Shown here: positions 8,381 to 17,038 of the stretch, piece by piece
Layout: every line of letters starts with the position of its first letter
Position numbering within the stretch: position 1 is the first letter of the stretch
Assembly (NCBI RefSeq): GCF_001941425.1
Contig: NZ_CP009244.1
Coordinates: 2,480,001-2,544,000 of the forward strand
DNA length: 64,000 nt
DNA from: Corynebacterium ammoniagenes DSM 20306
GTDB lineage: Bacteria; Actinomycetota; Actinomycetes; Mycobacteriales; Mycobacteriaceae
Reading direction: 5' to 3'
The notes under the pieces: model-generated
The model's input: only the letters and a program-made list of their open reading frames with translations
What the model was told of the DNA's origin: nothing
Database searches by the model: none
Program-made: the position numbers and the translations under genes

Positions 8381-9415
8381 TTACTTGGTGACGGACTTTC
8401 CAACCGACTTCAAGTCGTGGCAGGACTCGATGACGCGCTCTGCCATGGACTGCTCTGCCTTCTTCAGGTAAGAGCGTGGGTCGTAGACCTTCTTGTTGCC
8501 AACTTCGCCGTCAATCTTGAACACGCCGTCGTAGTTGGAGAACATGTGGCGCGCGATTGGGTTGGTAAACGCGTACTGGGTATCGGTGTCCACGTTCATC
8601 TTGATGACGCCGTAGCGCAGCGATTCTTCGATCTTTTCCTTCTCGGAGCCGGAGCCGCCGTGGAAGACGAAATCGAAAGGATTAGAACCAACGCTCAGGC
8701 CGAGCTTTTCTTCGGCGACCTTTTGGCCCATGTCCAAGATTTCGGGACGCAGCTGCACGTTGCCGGGCTTGTACACACCATGCACGTTGCCGAAGGTCGC
8801 GGCCAGCAGGTAGCGGCCATTTTCGCCGGTGCCGAGGGCATCGACGGTCTTTTGGAAGTCTTCTTCGGTGGTGTACAGGTTCGCGCCGGCCTTGGCTTCA
8901 ACGCCGTCTTCTTCGCCGCCGACGACACCGATTTCCACTTCGAGAATGATATTCGCCGCGCGAGCCTTGGCGAGCAGTTCTTGCGCGATCTCCAGGTTTT
9001 CATCGATAGGCACTGCGGAGCCGTCCCACATGTGGGACTGGAACAACGGCAGCTCGCCGCGGTCGACGCGCTCTTGGGAGATAGCAATCAGCGGGCGCAC
9101 GTACTCATCAAGGACTTCCTTTTGGCAGTGGTCGGTGTGCAGCGCGACGTTGATGCCGTAGTGCTTCGCTGCTTCGTGCGCGAATGCGGCCAAAGCCTGA
9201 GCACCAGCAACCTTATTTTTCACACCCAGACCAGATCCGAACTCGGCACCGCCGGTGGAAAACTGGATGATGCCGTCAGATTCGGCCTCCGCGAATCCCT
9301 TCAACGCGGCGTTGATGGTCTCCGAGGAGGTGCAGTTGATCGCTGGGAACGCAAAACCGTCCTTCTTGGCGGTGTCCAGCATTGCGTTATAAATTTCAGG
9401 AGTTGCGATTGGCAT
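8381..9415 (-). CDS. fda: Class II fructose-bisphosphate aldolase
   Basis: This is the zinc-dependent aldolase of glycolysis and gluconeogenesis, which cleaves fructose-1,6-bisphosphate to DHAP and glyceraldehyde-3-phosphate. Its 344 residues contain the metal-site histidines in HTDHC near residue 110, HMWDGSA, the glycine-rich phosphate loop HGGSGS near residue 255, and NVDTDTQYA. The open frame starts at 9451, but ATG 9415 is chosen: GAAGGAAG lies about 6 nt upstream, and MPIATPEIYNAMLD is the usual corynebacterial N-terminus. A strong stem-loop terminator follows the stop, so it is probably monocistronic. Confidence 0.97.
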   Translation of the reverse strand: MPIATPEIYNAMLDTAKKDGFAFPAINCTSSETINAALKGFAEAESDGIIQFSTGGAEFGSGLGVKNKVAGAQALAAFAHEAAKHYGINVALHTDHCQKEVLDEYVRPLIAISQERVDRGELPLFQSHMWDGSAVPIDENLEIAQELLAKARAANIILEVEIGVVGGEEDGVEAKAGANLYTTEEDFQKTVDALGTGENGRYLLAATFGNVHGVYKPGNVQLRPEILDMGQKVAEEKLGLSVGSNPFDFVFHGGSGSEKEKIEESLRYGVIKMNVDTDTQYAFTNPIARHMFSNYDGVFKIDGEVGNKKVYDPRSYLKKAEQSMAERVIESCHDLKSVGKSVTK

Positions 9416-9502
9416 GAATTCTTCCTTCTTACGCGTGGAATGAAATGTCACTAACTAGTATGCCTGTGTGAAGCATTTCCCGCCGCCAACTCGCCTGTGA
9501 GA

Positions 9503-10696
9503 TTAACTGCGTTCTAAAGATTTCGCTACGCGAGCGGCGGCTTCCAGCAGCATCCAGCCGGACAATTGCACCGACAAATCTCGCTCGGCGATGCGAATAA
9601 CCCCGACCTTTTCACCAATGGTCGACGCGCCCACGCCGTAGTTGTGCGGCAAGCGGGCATCCGCGGTCCAGTCGGTGCCGAAAATCGGCAGACCATCGAC
9701 TTCCAGGCGGTGCTCCCACACCGAGTTTGCCGAGGCTATGACCAGTCGGGCCGCTAATTTCCGCGTCGCGCGATTCGCCGGAGAATCCGCCGGCAAACGC
9801 ACCGCGACATCCGCCAAATAGCGCACCAGGATGCCCTTAAACAGCCCGCCATCGCCGTCACCGGTGTCCCAATCAATCACGCCCGCAGGCGTTGCCATAT
9901 CCGAAGCCACGGCTTGCACCAGGCCGCGAATGCGGGTGAGATAGCGCATGGTTTCATCGGCAAGCTCTGCGTCGCGCACTGAATCTATTTGCTCTAAAGA
10001 GCCCACCCCGGCCTCATCGCGAAGCGCCAAAGCAATCTCTAAACACGCGCCAAGCACCACGCCTTGGCAATACGGGTGGATATTGCGCACCAACTCAGGC
10101 CCGTCCATGCGCATGCGAAGCCCATCCATGATGAAGCCGTCATCGTCGACCAAGTGGTCATAGATCCAGTCGATGATGTGCCGGGCTTCATCGATACGCC
10201 CCATGCGCGCCAACATGATAGCGGCCGGGCCATTTGTGGGAACGTTGAGGAAGGTCTCGCCTTCGCGCCACGGCAAGATGCCGAAGGTCTCATCGCGGCC
10301 GTCCAAAATGTTATTTTGCAGCAACGTCAGCCCCTTGGGCCGTGACATTTTCGGCAGCTTCGCCACACGGTCCATGGCTAGTGCTAGCCACAGTTTGTCG
10401 TCGTAGTAGCGGTTTTTCGTCAAAGCTGTGAGGTTGCGCCGCCGAATCCCGCGGAGGGTATCGGCGATGCGCTTCCGCCGGGTTTTGGTGTTATGGCGCG
10501 AGGCTGCGTCCACCTGACAATCGACATAGTGCGCCTGCCACCAGTAGTGCCAGTGCACAAACAGGCGCTCTTTCGTCACGGGTGGCCAGCTCACAACCGC
10601 CAGGTTCGTCCGCGGCAAAGACCAGACGGACGACGCATGGCGATCATGAATGGCAGACTCAGCGAGGTCAGCGCGATGCGACCATTTTTCTTCCAC
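9503..10696 (-). CDS. Glycoside hydrolase family 76-like protein
   Basis: This 397-residue protein resembles GH76 (alpha-1,6-mannanase-like) enzymes. YYDDKLWLALAM near residue 120 carries the adjacent Asp-Asp pair that is catalytic in the family, and there are several tryptophan-containing helical repeats. No signal peptide is visible, although many GH76 members are exported, so a cytoplasmic role in glycan turnover must be considered. The longest frame starts at 10795 inside the upstream methyltransferase gene. The GTG at 10696 is preferred because GAGGAG lies 13 nt before it, just beyond that gene's stop at 10743. It is the last gene of a pyrE-spoU-GH76 series on the minus strand. Confidence 0.8.
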   Translation of the reverse strand: MEEKWSHRADLAESAIHDRHASSVWSLPRTNLAVVSWPPVTKERLFVHWHYWWQAHYVDCQVDAASRHNTKTRRKRIADTLRGIRRRNLTALTKNRYYDDKLWLALAMDRVAKLPKMSRPKGLTLLQNNILDGRDETFGILPWREGETFLNVPTNGPAAIMLARMGRIDEARHIIDWIYDHLVDDDGFIMDGLRMRMDGPELVRNIHPYCQGVVLGACLEIALALRDEAGVGSLEQIDSVRDAELADETMRYLTRIRGLVQAVASDMATPAGVIDWDTGDGDGGLFKGILVRYLADVAVRLPADSPANRATRKLAARLVIASANSVWEHRLEVDGLPIFGTDWTADARLPHNYGVGASTIGEKVGVIRIAERDLSVQLSGWMLLEAAARVAKSLERS

Positions 10697-10742
10697 GGCG
10701 GCTCTATCACTCCTCAAGTTGATATTCAATACAAGTTTTATA

Positions 10743-11393
10743 TCACCATGCACGCGATAAATCTGCGTGCTGGCGAATCCAAGTATGCATGGCAATACCC
10801 GCCGCTACACCTGCGTTGATGGAGCGCGTCGACCCGAATTGCGCAATCGAGCAGGTCATCTCGGCGCTCTCCTGCGCTTCCGCGGTCACACCGGGGCCTT
10901 CCTGGCCAAAAAGTAGCAGGCAACGTTCAGGCAATTGTGCGGTCTCTAAAGGGACACTTCCGGGGGTGTTATCAATGGCCACCACCGCAATCTCGTGCTC
11001 GCGCGCCCACGCCATCAACTCGGTGACGGTGTCGTGGTGTTCCAAATGTTGGTAGCGGTCCGTGACCATCGCCCCGCGGCGATTCCAGCGGCGACGGCCC
11101 ACGATGTGCACGGTGTTGACCGCGAAAGCATTGGCGGTGCGCACGACGGTGCCGATATTGGCATCGTTTTCGAAATTCTCAATCGCGATGTGCAGGCTGT
11201 GCCGGCGGGTATCAATATCGGCGACAATCGCCTCCCGCGTCCAGTAGCGGTAGGCATCGACGACGTTGCGGCGGTCGCCGTTGGCAAGCAGTTCGGGGTC
11301 GAAGTGGGCATCGTCAGGCAAAGTGCCCTCCCACGGACCCACGCCGTGGCGGCCTTCATTCCATTCGGTCGGGCCAGGTTGTTGGTCGTGCAC
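10743..11393 (-). CDS. SpoU/TrmH-family rRNA/tRNA 2'-O-methyltransferase
   Basis: This is an AdoMet-dependent SPOUT methyltransferase of 216 residues acting on tRNA or rRNA ribose. Motif 1 (NIGTVVRTANAFAVNTVHIVG), motif 2 (LLLFGQEGPGVT) and motif 3 (RSINAGVAAGIAMH) are all recognisable; the usual SLNV in motif 3 reads SINA. It starts with GTG at 11393 directly after the TAA of pyrE (no spacer), implying translational coupling. The same pyrE-spoU adjacency occurs in other corynebacteria. The modified nucleotide cannot be inferred. Confidence 0.9.
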   Translation of the reverse strand: MHDQQPGPTEWNEGRHGVGPWEGTLPDDAHFDPELLANGDRRNVVDAYRYWTREAIVADIDTRRHSLHIAIENFENDANIGTVVRTANAFAVNTVHIVGRRRWNRRGAMVTDRYQHLEHHDTVTELMAWAREHEIAVVAIDNTPGSVPLETAQLPERCLLLFGQEGPGVTAEAQESAEMTCSIAQFGSTRSINAGVAAGIAMHTWIRQHADLSRAW

Positions 11394-11936
11394 TTAAAGC
11401 CCCAGGTCCTGCAGGTCGAGCAGGTAGCGGTATTCCAGGCCTTCGGCGGCGATGACATCCGCGGCACCGGTAGCGCGATCGACAACAGTAGCCACGCCGA
11501 CGACCTCGGCGCCTGCCTCGCGCAGCGCGCACACAGCGGTCAGCGGGGAGTTGCCAGTGGTGGTGGTATCTTCGACGACCAGAACTTTTTGCCCCACGAC
11601 ATCAGCGCCTTCGATGCGACGCTGCATGCCGTGCTTTTTGGTTTCTTTGCGCACCACAAAAGCATCGATAGGCCGGCCGTCGGCGTGCATGACGGAGGTC
11701 GCTACCGGGTCAGCACCCAAGGTCAGCCCGCCCACGGCGACAAAGTCCCAGTCTGCGGTGAGCTCACGCAAGAGCTTTCCGATGATCCGTGACGCCTCAT
11801 GCTGCAACGTCGCCCTGCGCAGATCCACGTAGTAGTCAGCTTCTTTGCCCGAAGACAAGGTCACCTTGCCGTGAACAACGGCGAGTTCTTTGACCAATTC
11901 GGCCAGGCGGGTCTTTAGCTGCGGGTCCAAGCTCAT
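11394..11936 (-). CDS. pyrE: Orotate phosphoribosyltransferase
   Basis: PyrE couples orotate and PRPP to give OMP in de novo pyrimidine synthesis. The 180-residue enzyme carries the PRPP-binding signature VLVVEDTTTTGNSPLTAV near residues 120-138 and the flexible-loop segment KETKKHGMQRRIEG. The ATG at 11936 has GAAAGG 7-8 nt upstream. It is directly followed by the SpoU methyltransferase gene, and the upstream Pro/Glu-rich membrane protein gene ends 16 bp before it on the same strand. The rest of the pyr pathway is not in this window. Confidence 0.95.
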   Translation of the reverse strand: MSLDPQLKTRLAELVKELAVVHGKVTLSSGKEADYYVDLRRATLQHEASRIIGKLLRELTADWDFVAVGGLTLGADPVATSVMHADGRPIDAFVVRKETKKHGMQRRIEGADVVGQKVLVVEDTTTTGNSPLTAVCALREAGAEVVGVATVVDRATGAADVIAAEGLEYRYLLDLQDLGL

Positions 11937-11952
11937 GGATGGGGCCTTTCAG

Positions 11953-13128
11953 TTAGTCGGTGTGGTCTTCAAAGATGGAGGCATCGGTGCCTTGCTGGCG
12001 GGTGATGCGGACATCGTTGGTGCGCGGCGGTTCTTCGTCGGCGGGTTGATCCCCGATGGCGTCGACATCGTCAGCGCCAATATCGTACGCGGCGACGTCA
12101 TCATCATCGAAGTCACCACGTGAGTCATCAATGGCGCGGGTGGGCAATTCGATGGGTTCTTCGGGGCGTTGCACCGGTGGGTGCTCGAAGTGATCCGTGG
12201 TCGTGCGAATAGTCGGCAGGCCGGATAATTCCACTGGTCCCGCGGGTGGCGCGGGGCGAGTGGGGTCGCCTTCTTCCACGCGCAGTTCTTGTGCGGTGGA
12301 TGGGCGTGGTGGAAGGGTGCGGGCGGCATCGGCAAGCAATGCAAGGGGTGCGAGCATTTCTTCCCACACTGGCGACAGTGCGTTTTTGGTGGTCTGCGCC
12401 AGCACCCATTCGGATTCCATCCAGATGCCGGTGACATCGTGCGGCATGCGCTCCAAGGCGACATTGACGCGGATATCGCGCATGCGTTGGGCAACTGCGG
12501 TGTCGGTGGCTAGCGCGATGAAGTCGTCGTGGCTAAATGCTTCGAATAGATCTTCCGAGGATTCCTGCTCTATTGCGTCGCGGCGGCGGAAGTCGATGAC
12601 TTCCTCGGTGGCTGAGCCCGTGCGCATTGCCATGACGTTGACTCCGCCGAGATCCATCAGCAGCATTTCGTGGCCGAAGACGTTGCCGACGACGATATCG
12701 CGCGGCGATGCACCATTGGAGGCAGCCCCGCGGAACCATTCGTCTTCAAGGTATTCGTCTGATTTTAAAAACTCGAAGTTTTTAGCTTCCGCCCAGTGCC
12801 GGCGCTCGCGTTTGAGTGTTCCCGGCAGCATGAGTCGGGCGTGATGCTCGGGTTCCGCTGCTGGCGCTGGCGCTGGTTCTGGTTCCGCTTCCGGCTCGGG
12901 TTCTGGTTCTGGCGCTGATTCGGCCGTGGGCTCAGGTTCGGGCTCGGGGGCAGGGACTGCCTCAGGTTCTACCTCACGCTCCTGCTGCGCTTCCGACTGT
13001 GGTTCCGGTTGCGGTTCTAGTTTGGGTTCGCGTTCGGAGGTTGGCTGTTCCTGATTATTGGCAGCGCGCCACAAGGCGACGGCCGCCGCGGCCGCGCCTA
13101 GGGAGAGAAGAAGAAGTACAATAGCCAT
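11953..13128 (-). CDS. Membrane-anchored Pro/Glu-repeat protein, corynebacterial
   Basis: This 391-residue protein has one N-terminal membrane helix (residues 1-18, [20 protein letters not shown]). A low-complexity spacer of about 75 residues follows, dominated by PEPEPE-type repeats (about 27-95). A folded middle domain (about 98-275) has several Trp/Glu positions ([32 protein letters not shown]). The tail is acidic and disordered ([12 protein letters not shown]). The repeat would form an extended, strongly negative stalk between membrane and domain. I do not recognise the domain or its function. It sits between a rhodanese and pyrE on the same strand. Confidence 0.8.
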   Translation of the reverse strand: MAIVLLLLSLGAAAAAVALWRAANNQEQPTSEREPKLEPQPEPQSEAQQEREVEPEAVPAPEPEPEPTAESAPEPEPEPEAEPEPAPAPAAEPEHHARLMLPGTLKRERRHWAEAKNFEFLKSDEYLEDEWFRGAASNGASPRDIVVGNVFGHEMLLMDLGGVNVMAMRTGSATEEVIDFRRRDAIEQESSEDLFEAFSHDDFIALATDTAVAQRMRDIRVNVALERMPHDVTGIWMESEWVLAQTTKNALSPVWEEMLAPLALLADAARTLPPRPSTAQELRVEEGDPTRPAPPAGPVELSGLPTIRTTTDHFEHPPVQRPEEPIELPTRAIDDSRGDFDDDDVAAYDIGADDVDAIGDQPADEEPPRTNDVRITRQQGTDASIFEDHTD

Positions 13129-13158
13129 CGCCTTCCCACTTTACTGCGTGGGGGCGGC

Positions 13159-14013
13159 TTAAACGTTGATTGCCGTGCGATCCCCGCGTTCTACGGGGTT
13201 GGCGGGGTTTGCTGACCACTGCGACCAGCCGCCGACGTAGTGGCGAGCGCCGGTCAGACCAATCCATTCCATCGCCGCTAGGGCCAGGGCGGAGTGGTTT
13301 CCGGAACCGGAGTAGACAATCGCGTCTTTGACATTGTCCTCGGTAATACCGGCGTCGTGGAAAATCTGGGAGATTTCTTCCTTGGTTTTCCACGTGCGGT
13401 CTGGGTGGTGCAAATCGCGCTCCGGCACGTTGACGGCACCGGGGATGTGGCCGGCTTTCAAGTCGAGGTTTTCGCGGCGGCCGGCAAAGCGGTTGGCCTC
13501 GCGGGTATCGATAAGCAGGCCGGTGTGGTTTTTCACGTCATCGATCGTGGCAACCATGTGCGGTTGTGGTTTTACAATCTGGTCGGTTTCGACAGTGATA
13601 TTGCCCGGGCCAGTCATCGTCGGCAGCTTTAACCGGCGCCAATTAGCCATGCCGCCATCGAGGATGTGGACATTTTCCACGCCCGCCCAGCGCAGGATCC
13701 ACCAGGCGCGGCCGGCGAAAAGACCACGGCCTTCGTCGTAGACAATCACTGGACGGTCTTGGCGCAGACCCCAGGTTTCAAAGTGCTTTTGGAGTCGTTT
13801 GGGATCCGGCATGGGATTGCGGCCATCGCGCGAACCCGGAAGTCCCGCGAGGGCGCCGGCAGTATCGCAATATTGCGCGGTAGGAATGTGCAAAGACTGG
13901 AATTGTTGGGCGCCGTCATATTCGCTAGTTCCCCACAGCGAGGCTAATAACGTGTAGCGCTGACCTTGATGAATTGCATCATTGAGGGCTTGCGGAGAGA
14001 CCAAAATACTCAT
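13159..14013 (-). CDS. sseA: Two-domain rhodanese-like protein with Ser at the catalytic Cys position
   Basis: This 284-residue protein has the tandem rhodanese layout of thiosulfate/3-mercaptopyruvate sulfurtransferases: an N-terminal domain (RPVIVYDEGRGLFAGRAWW) and a C-terminal domain with the LIDTREANRFAG and GHIPGAVNVPERDL motifs. The active-site loop, normally Cys-Gly-Ser-Gly, reads IVYSGSGNHSALALAA. The catalytic residue at about position 235 (codon 13309-13311) is Ser, so normal persulfide chemistry should be impossible. ATG 14013 is preferred over 14022 and 14088: TATAGA at 14023-14028 would start transcription almost at this codon. It is divergent from an ABC transporter gene. It may be a sulfur-binding or regulatory protein rather than an enzyme. 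Confidence 0.8.
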   Translation of the reverse strand: MSILVSPQALNDAIHQGQRYTLLASLWGTSEYDGAQQFQSLHIPTAQYCDTAGALAGLPGSRDGRNPMPDPKRLQKHFETWGLRQDRPVIVYDEGRGLFAGRAWWILRWAGVENVHILDGGMANWRRLKLPTMTGPGNITVETDQIVKPQPHMVATIDDVKNHTGLLIDTREANRFAGRRENLDLKAGHIPGAVNVPERDLHHPDRTWKTKEEISQIFHDAGITEDNVKDAIVYSGSGNHSALALAAMEWIGLTGARHYVGGWSQWSANPANPVERGDRTAINV

Positions 14014-14153
14014 GCCGCTCATTCTATAGTGCTTGTCCTTGGCTGGCAGAGGACCAGAGTTGAGCCGATGGGAGCATGCCGATGACAAATGTAATGGCCA
14101 TCCGTGAAACCACGCCCTACCGCAAGCCCGTGTGCGCCGGAAAAATTAGAGCC

Positions 14154-15062
14154 ATGACACAGACACAGCAAGTCTTGCAGGTACACAACCTGAATAAGAC
14201 ATACAAGACAGGAAAATCCGAACTCAAAGCAGTCGATAGTCTCAACTTCCACGTCAATCGCGGCGAAGTCTACGGCTTGCTGGGTACCAACGGTGCTGGC
14301 AAGACCACAACGCTCGAAATCATTGAAGGGCTATCCAGTGCCACTTCCGGGAAGGTTGCCGTGTTCGGCAAAGACCCCATCACCCACCGCAGCGAAATCC
14401 GCCCTGAGATGGGAATCATGCTGCAATCCGGTGGACTTCCCAGCCAGCTCACCGTCAAAGAAACACTCACTATGTGGCAAGGCACGTGCAGCCATCCCCT
14501 CGAAGTGGAAGAAGTGTTGGACAAGGTGGGGCTTGGGCATCGACAAGCAGTGCGCGTTGGCGTGCTATCTGGCGGCGAACAGCGCCGACTCGACCTCGCC
14601 TGTGCCCTGATTTCTAATCCTTCTTTGTTGTTTCTGGATGAGCCCACCACTGGCCTGGACCCGGAATCACGCCGCAATGTGTGGCAACTGCTGCTGGATT
14701 TGAAAGCCCACGGCGTGACCATGGTGCTGACCACCCACTACCTCGAAGAAGCTGAAATGTTGTGCGACCGCATCGCGATTATGGACCAAGGCATTGTGGC
14801 CGCCGAGGGAACGTTGGATGAGCTGGTGGCAAAGGTGTCCTCCGAAATCGAGTTCACCGCCGAGCAGGCACCAAGCGTTGAGCGAGCAACTTTGCTTAGC
14901 GATGGCACCAAGCACCTCATCTCCACCGACGACCTCGTGGGCGATACGTGGAGAGTATTGACGTGGGCGCGCGAGAACGGCGTGGAGCTGCGCGGATTCT
15001 CCGCCCGGCCGGCGACGTTGGAAAAAGTCTTTTTGTCCATCGCGGACCAGGAAATTGCTTAA
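14154..15062 (+). CDS. ABC exporter ATP-binding protein
   Basis: This is the ATPase subunit of an ABC-2-type exporter, 302 residues. Walker A (GTNGAGKTT) is near residue 50, the signature LSGGEQRRLDLA near residue 138, Walker B LLFLDEPTTGLD near residue 158, and the switch histidine lies in TTHYLEEAE. The C-terminal extension is typical of drug, lipid or antibiotic exporters. The frame opens at 14076, but ATG 14154 is chosen because homologous sequence begins here. The permease gene follows immediately, then a histidine kinase and response regulator, an arrangement typical of exporters that respond to envelope stress. The substrate is unknown. Confidence 0.92.
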   Translation: MTQTQQVLQVHNLNKTYKTGKSELKAVDSLNFHVNRGEVYGLLGTNGAGKTTTLEIIEGLSSATSGKVAVFGKDPITHRSEIRPEMGIMLQSGGLPSQLTVKETLTMWQGTCSHPLEVEEVLDKVGLGHRQAVRVGVLSGGEQRRLDLACALISNPSLLFLDEPTTGLDPESRRNVWQLLLDLKAHGVTMVLTTHYLEEAEMLCDRIAIMDQGIVAAEGTLDELVAKVSSEIEFTAEQAPSVERATLLSDGTKHLISTDDLVGDTWRVLTWARENGVELRGFSARPATLEKVFLSIADQEIA

Positions 15063-15072
15063 GGAGCAGGTC

Positions 15073-15855
15073 ATGAAATTTTCACGATATTTTGCACTAG
15101 CCAAGGCCGAGACCACCCAGTTTCTACGCAACAAGACTTTGCTGTCGATGGGTCTGATCTTTCCCATCGGTATCGGCTTGGTTTCGCAGCAGCTCGCTCA
15201 AGGTGGCGAGAAACAGGTGGTGGCGGCGACCTCGATGGAAGTATTCTTCCTGATTACTTTGATGTTCGTGCAGTATTACTCGGTGCTGTCCATGGCGACA
15301 ACCCGGCGCGATGAGCGGGTACTGAAGCGTCTGCGTACCGGTGAGGCGCGGGACGGCGAGATTATGCTCGCAATTTCCACGCCCGGTGTGCTGTTGTCGG
15401 TGATTCTAACGGCGCTGATGATTACGGTGCTGGCGATTCAGGCGGGCGAGATGCCGAATTCGACGCTGCTGCTATTTGTCGGGCTCGCGCTGGGACTTGT
15501 GATTTCCACAGCGCTGGCCTTTTTGACCAGCCGAATGACGTCTAATGCGGAAGCCGCACAGATGACGTCGCTGCCGGTCATAGTGCTGGCTATGTTGTCG
15601 CAGTCGCCGCTCCTCGCGATTTTTCCGGACGATGCACGACAGATTTTGGAATTCACGCCATTCGCGTTGATTGGGCAGTTGTCCTTTATCGACTGGGCTG
15701 GTGCGCCGCTGACCGAGCTCACTGGTGGTGGCGAAATTGCCGAGGGCTTCGCAGTCTTTGGCGCGGCTGGGGTGCAGATTGCGGCGCTGGCCGTGTGGGC
15801 GATTGTGTTGTCCTGGTTGTCGGTGCGGTTTATGAAATGGGAAACCAACCGGTAG
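15073..15855 (+). CDS. ABC-2 type exporter permease
   Basis: This is the membrane subunit of the exporter encoded just upstream. Its 260 residues contain about six hydrophobic helices (for example LLSMGLIFPIGIGLV, VFFLITLMFVQYYSVLSM, VLLSVILTALMITVLAI). The start ATG 15073 has AAGGAGC 6 nt upstream, placed directly after the stop of the ATPase gene, so the two are translationally linked. The longer TTG start at 15055 would overlap that gene and is not needed. The kinase gene follows after 21 bp. Confidence 0.9.
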   Translation: MKFSRYFALAKAETTQFLRNKTLLSMGLIFPIGIGLVSQQLAQGGEKQVVAATSMEVFFLITLMFVQYYSVLSMATTRRDERVLKRLRTGEARDGEIMLAISTPGVLLSVILTALMITVLAIQAGEMPNSTLLLFVGLALGLVISTALAFLTSRMTSNAEAAQMTSLPVIVLAMLSQSPLLAIFPDDARQILEFTPFALIGQLSFIDWAGAPLTELTGGGEIAEGFAVFGAAGVQIAALAVWAIVLSWLSVRFMKWETNR

Positions 15856-15876
15856 AGCGCTAGGTAGCATGATTTT

Positions 15877-17019
15877 ATGAGTCAACTTCTCCCGCAGTGG
15901 GTTGCGCGCATGGATAGCACGGAACGGTTCCAGGCTTATATGCGCGTATCGCTCCATGTGTCTGTGGTTTTCTTGGCGCTGGTAGTCATTGTGCCGGCGT
16001 TGTGGGAGCCGCAGCCGCTGTGGCTGACGGTCGCAGTGCTGGTGATATCTATAGCAAATCTGGGGCTGGCGTTATGGTCGGTTGAGGAACTGCCGGGGCT
16101 CTCAAAGCAGCCGCCTAAGCGGTGGCCACAGCTACAGATGTGGGGATTTGCCGCGGGTGTGGCCACGCTGGTGGTTTATGCGGCGCTGACGTGGCTGTTG
16201 GACGTGGAGTCGCCGGTGATGCTGGCCTCGGGCTTGGTGACGCTATTTTGCTTGTCGATGATTTACACCCCTACCCTGCCCCACGGGTTGTGGATAACGC
16301 TGGCCTTGGGCGTGGCCAGCGGCTACCTGTTCCAACTGCCGGTGATTGCAGTGCCGCTAGCCATCGCGGGGTTTACGGTGGTGTTGTGGGCAGCGGGCAA
16401 AGTCACATTATGGTCGGCGCAGGTGGTCAATGAGCTAGACCGCAGTAGGGACTTGGAATCTCAGGTGCGCGTTAATCAGGAGCGGCTGCGTTTTGCACAA
16501 GAACTGCACGATAGCTTGGGCCAGCACCTGGCAGCGATGTCGCTGAAGACGCAACTGGCGCTGTCACTGTACAACCGTGGCGATGAGCAGGTTGAGGAAG
16601 AATTACGGGACCTGGAGGGGCTGATTCGGCTCACGCGTAAGGATTTGAATCAGGTGGTCTCCGGCTACCGTGAGGTTTCGGTGGAGGACGAGATTGTCTC
16701 CGCCGGCAAGGTGCTCAGCACCGCGGGCATTGCGGTGCGCGTCGACGGTGATGCCGAACAAGTACCGGCGCACGTGCGGGAAACGGTGGCGTGGTTTATC
16801 AGAGAATCCGCGACGAACGTGCTGAAGCACTCCCAAGCCACGTGGACAGAGATTTCCGTGGAGCCGACCGAGGTCGAGGTGGTCAATGATGGCGTGCAAG
16901 GAAGCATCGGCAAGCTGGGCGGGACTAGACCACTGCAGCAGCGCGCGCTGGAATTTGATGGCAGCATTGAGCTGCGCAATCGTGACGGTCAGTTCGCTGC
17001 GATTATGACGTGGAAATGA
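15877..17019 (+). CDS. NarL-type two-component sensor histidine kinase
   Basis: This 380-residue membrane kinase senses an unknown signal. Five or six transmembrane helices fill residues about 25-185 with hardly any extracytoplasmic domain, suggesting an intramembrane sensor. The HisKA_3 phosphoacceptor box is RFAQELHDSLGQHLAAMS near residue 210. The ATPase domain has the N-box (ESATNVLKHS) and a VNDG G1 motif. The second glycine box is weakly conserved (GTRPLQQRALEFDGSIEL in place of GLxGMxxR), so ATP-lid behaviour may differ. It follows the ABC exporter genes and precedes its response regulator by 19 bp. Confidence 0.9.
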   Translation: MSQLLPQWVARMDSTERFQAYMRVSLHVSVVFLALVVIVPALWEPQPLWLTVAVLVISIANLGLALWSVEELPGLSKQPPKRWPQLQMWGFAAGVATLVVYAALTWLLDVESPVMLASGLVTLFCLSMIYTPTLPHGLWITLALGVASGYLFQLPVIAVPLAIAGFTVVLWAAGKVTLWSAQVVNELDRSRDLESQVRVNQERLRFAQELHDSLGQHLAAMSLKTQLALSLYNRGDEQVEEELRDLEGLIRLTRKDLNQVVSGYREVSVEDEIVSAGKVLSTAGIAVRVDGDAEQVPAHVRETVAWFIRESATNVLKHSQATWTEISVEPTEVEVVNDGVQGSIGKLGGTRPLQQRALEFDGSIELRNRDGQFAAIMTWK

Positions 17020-17038
17020 CACTGGGAAAGGACAGGCG

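Noticed and set aside
8417..9454. 345-codon ORF opposite fda
   Set aside because: Mirrors the aldolase codons; low-complexity Val/Gly/Leu content with no family signature.
12841..13070. Tandem repeat array (possible CRISPR or satellite)
   Set aside because: The repetition comes from in-frame Pro-Glu codons of one protein; no regular repeat-spacer structure.
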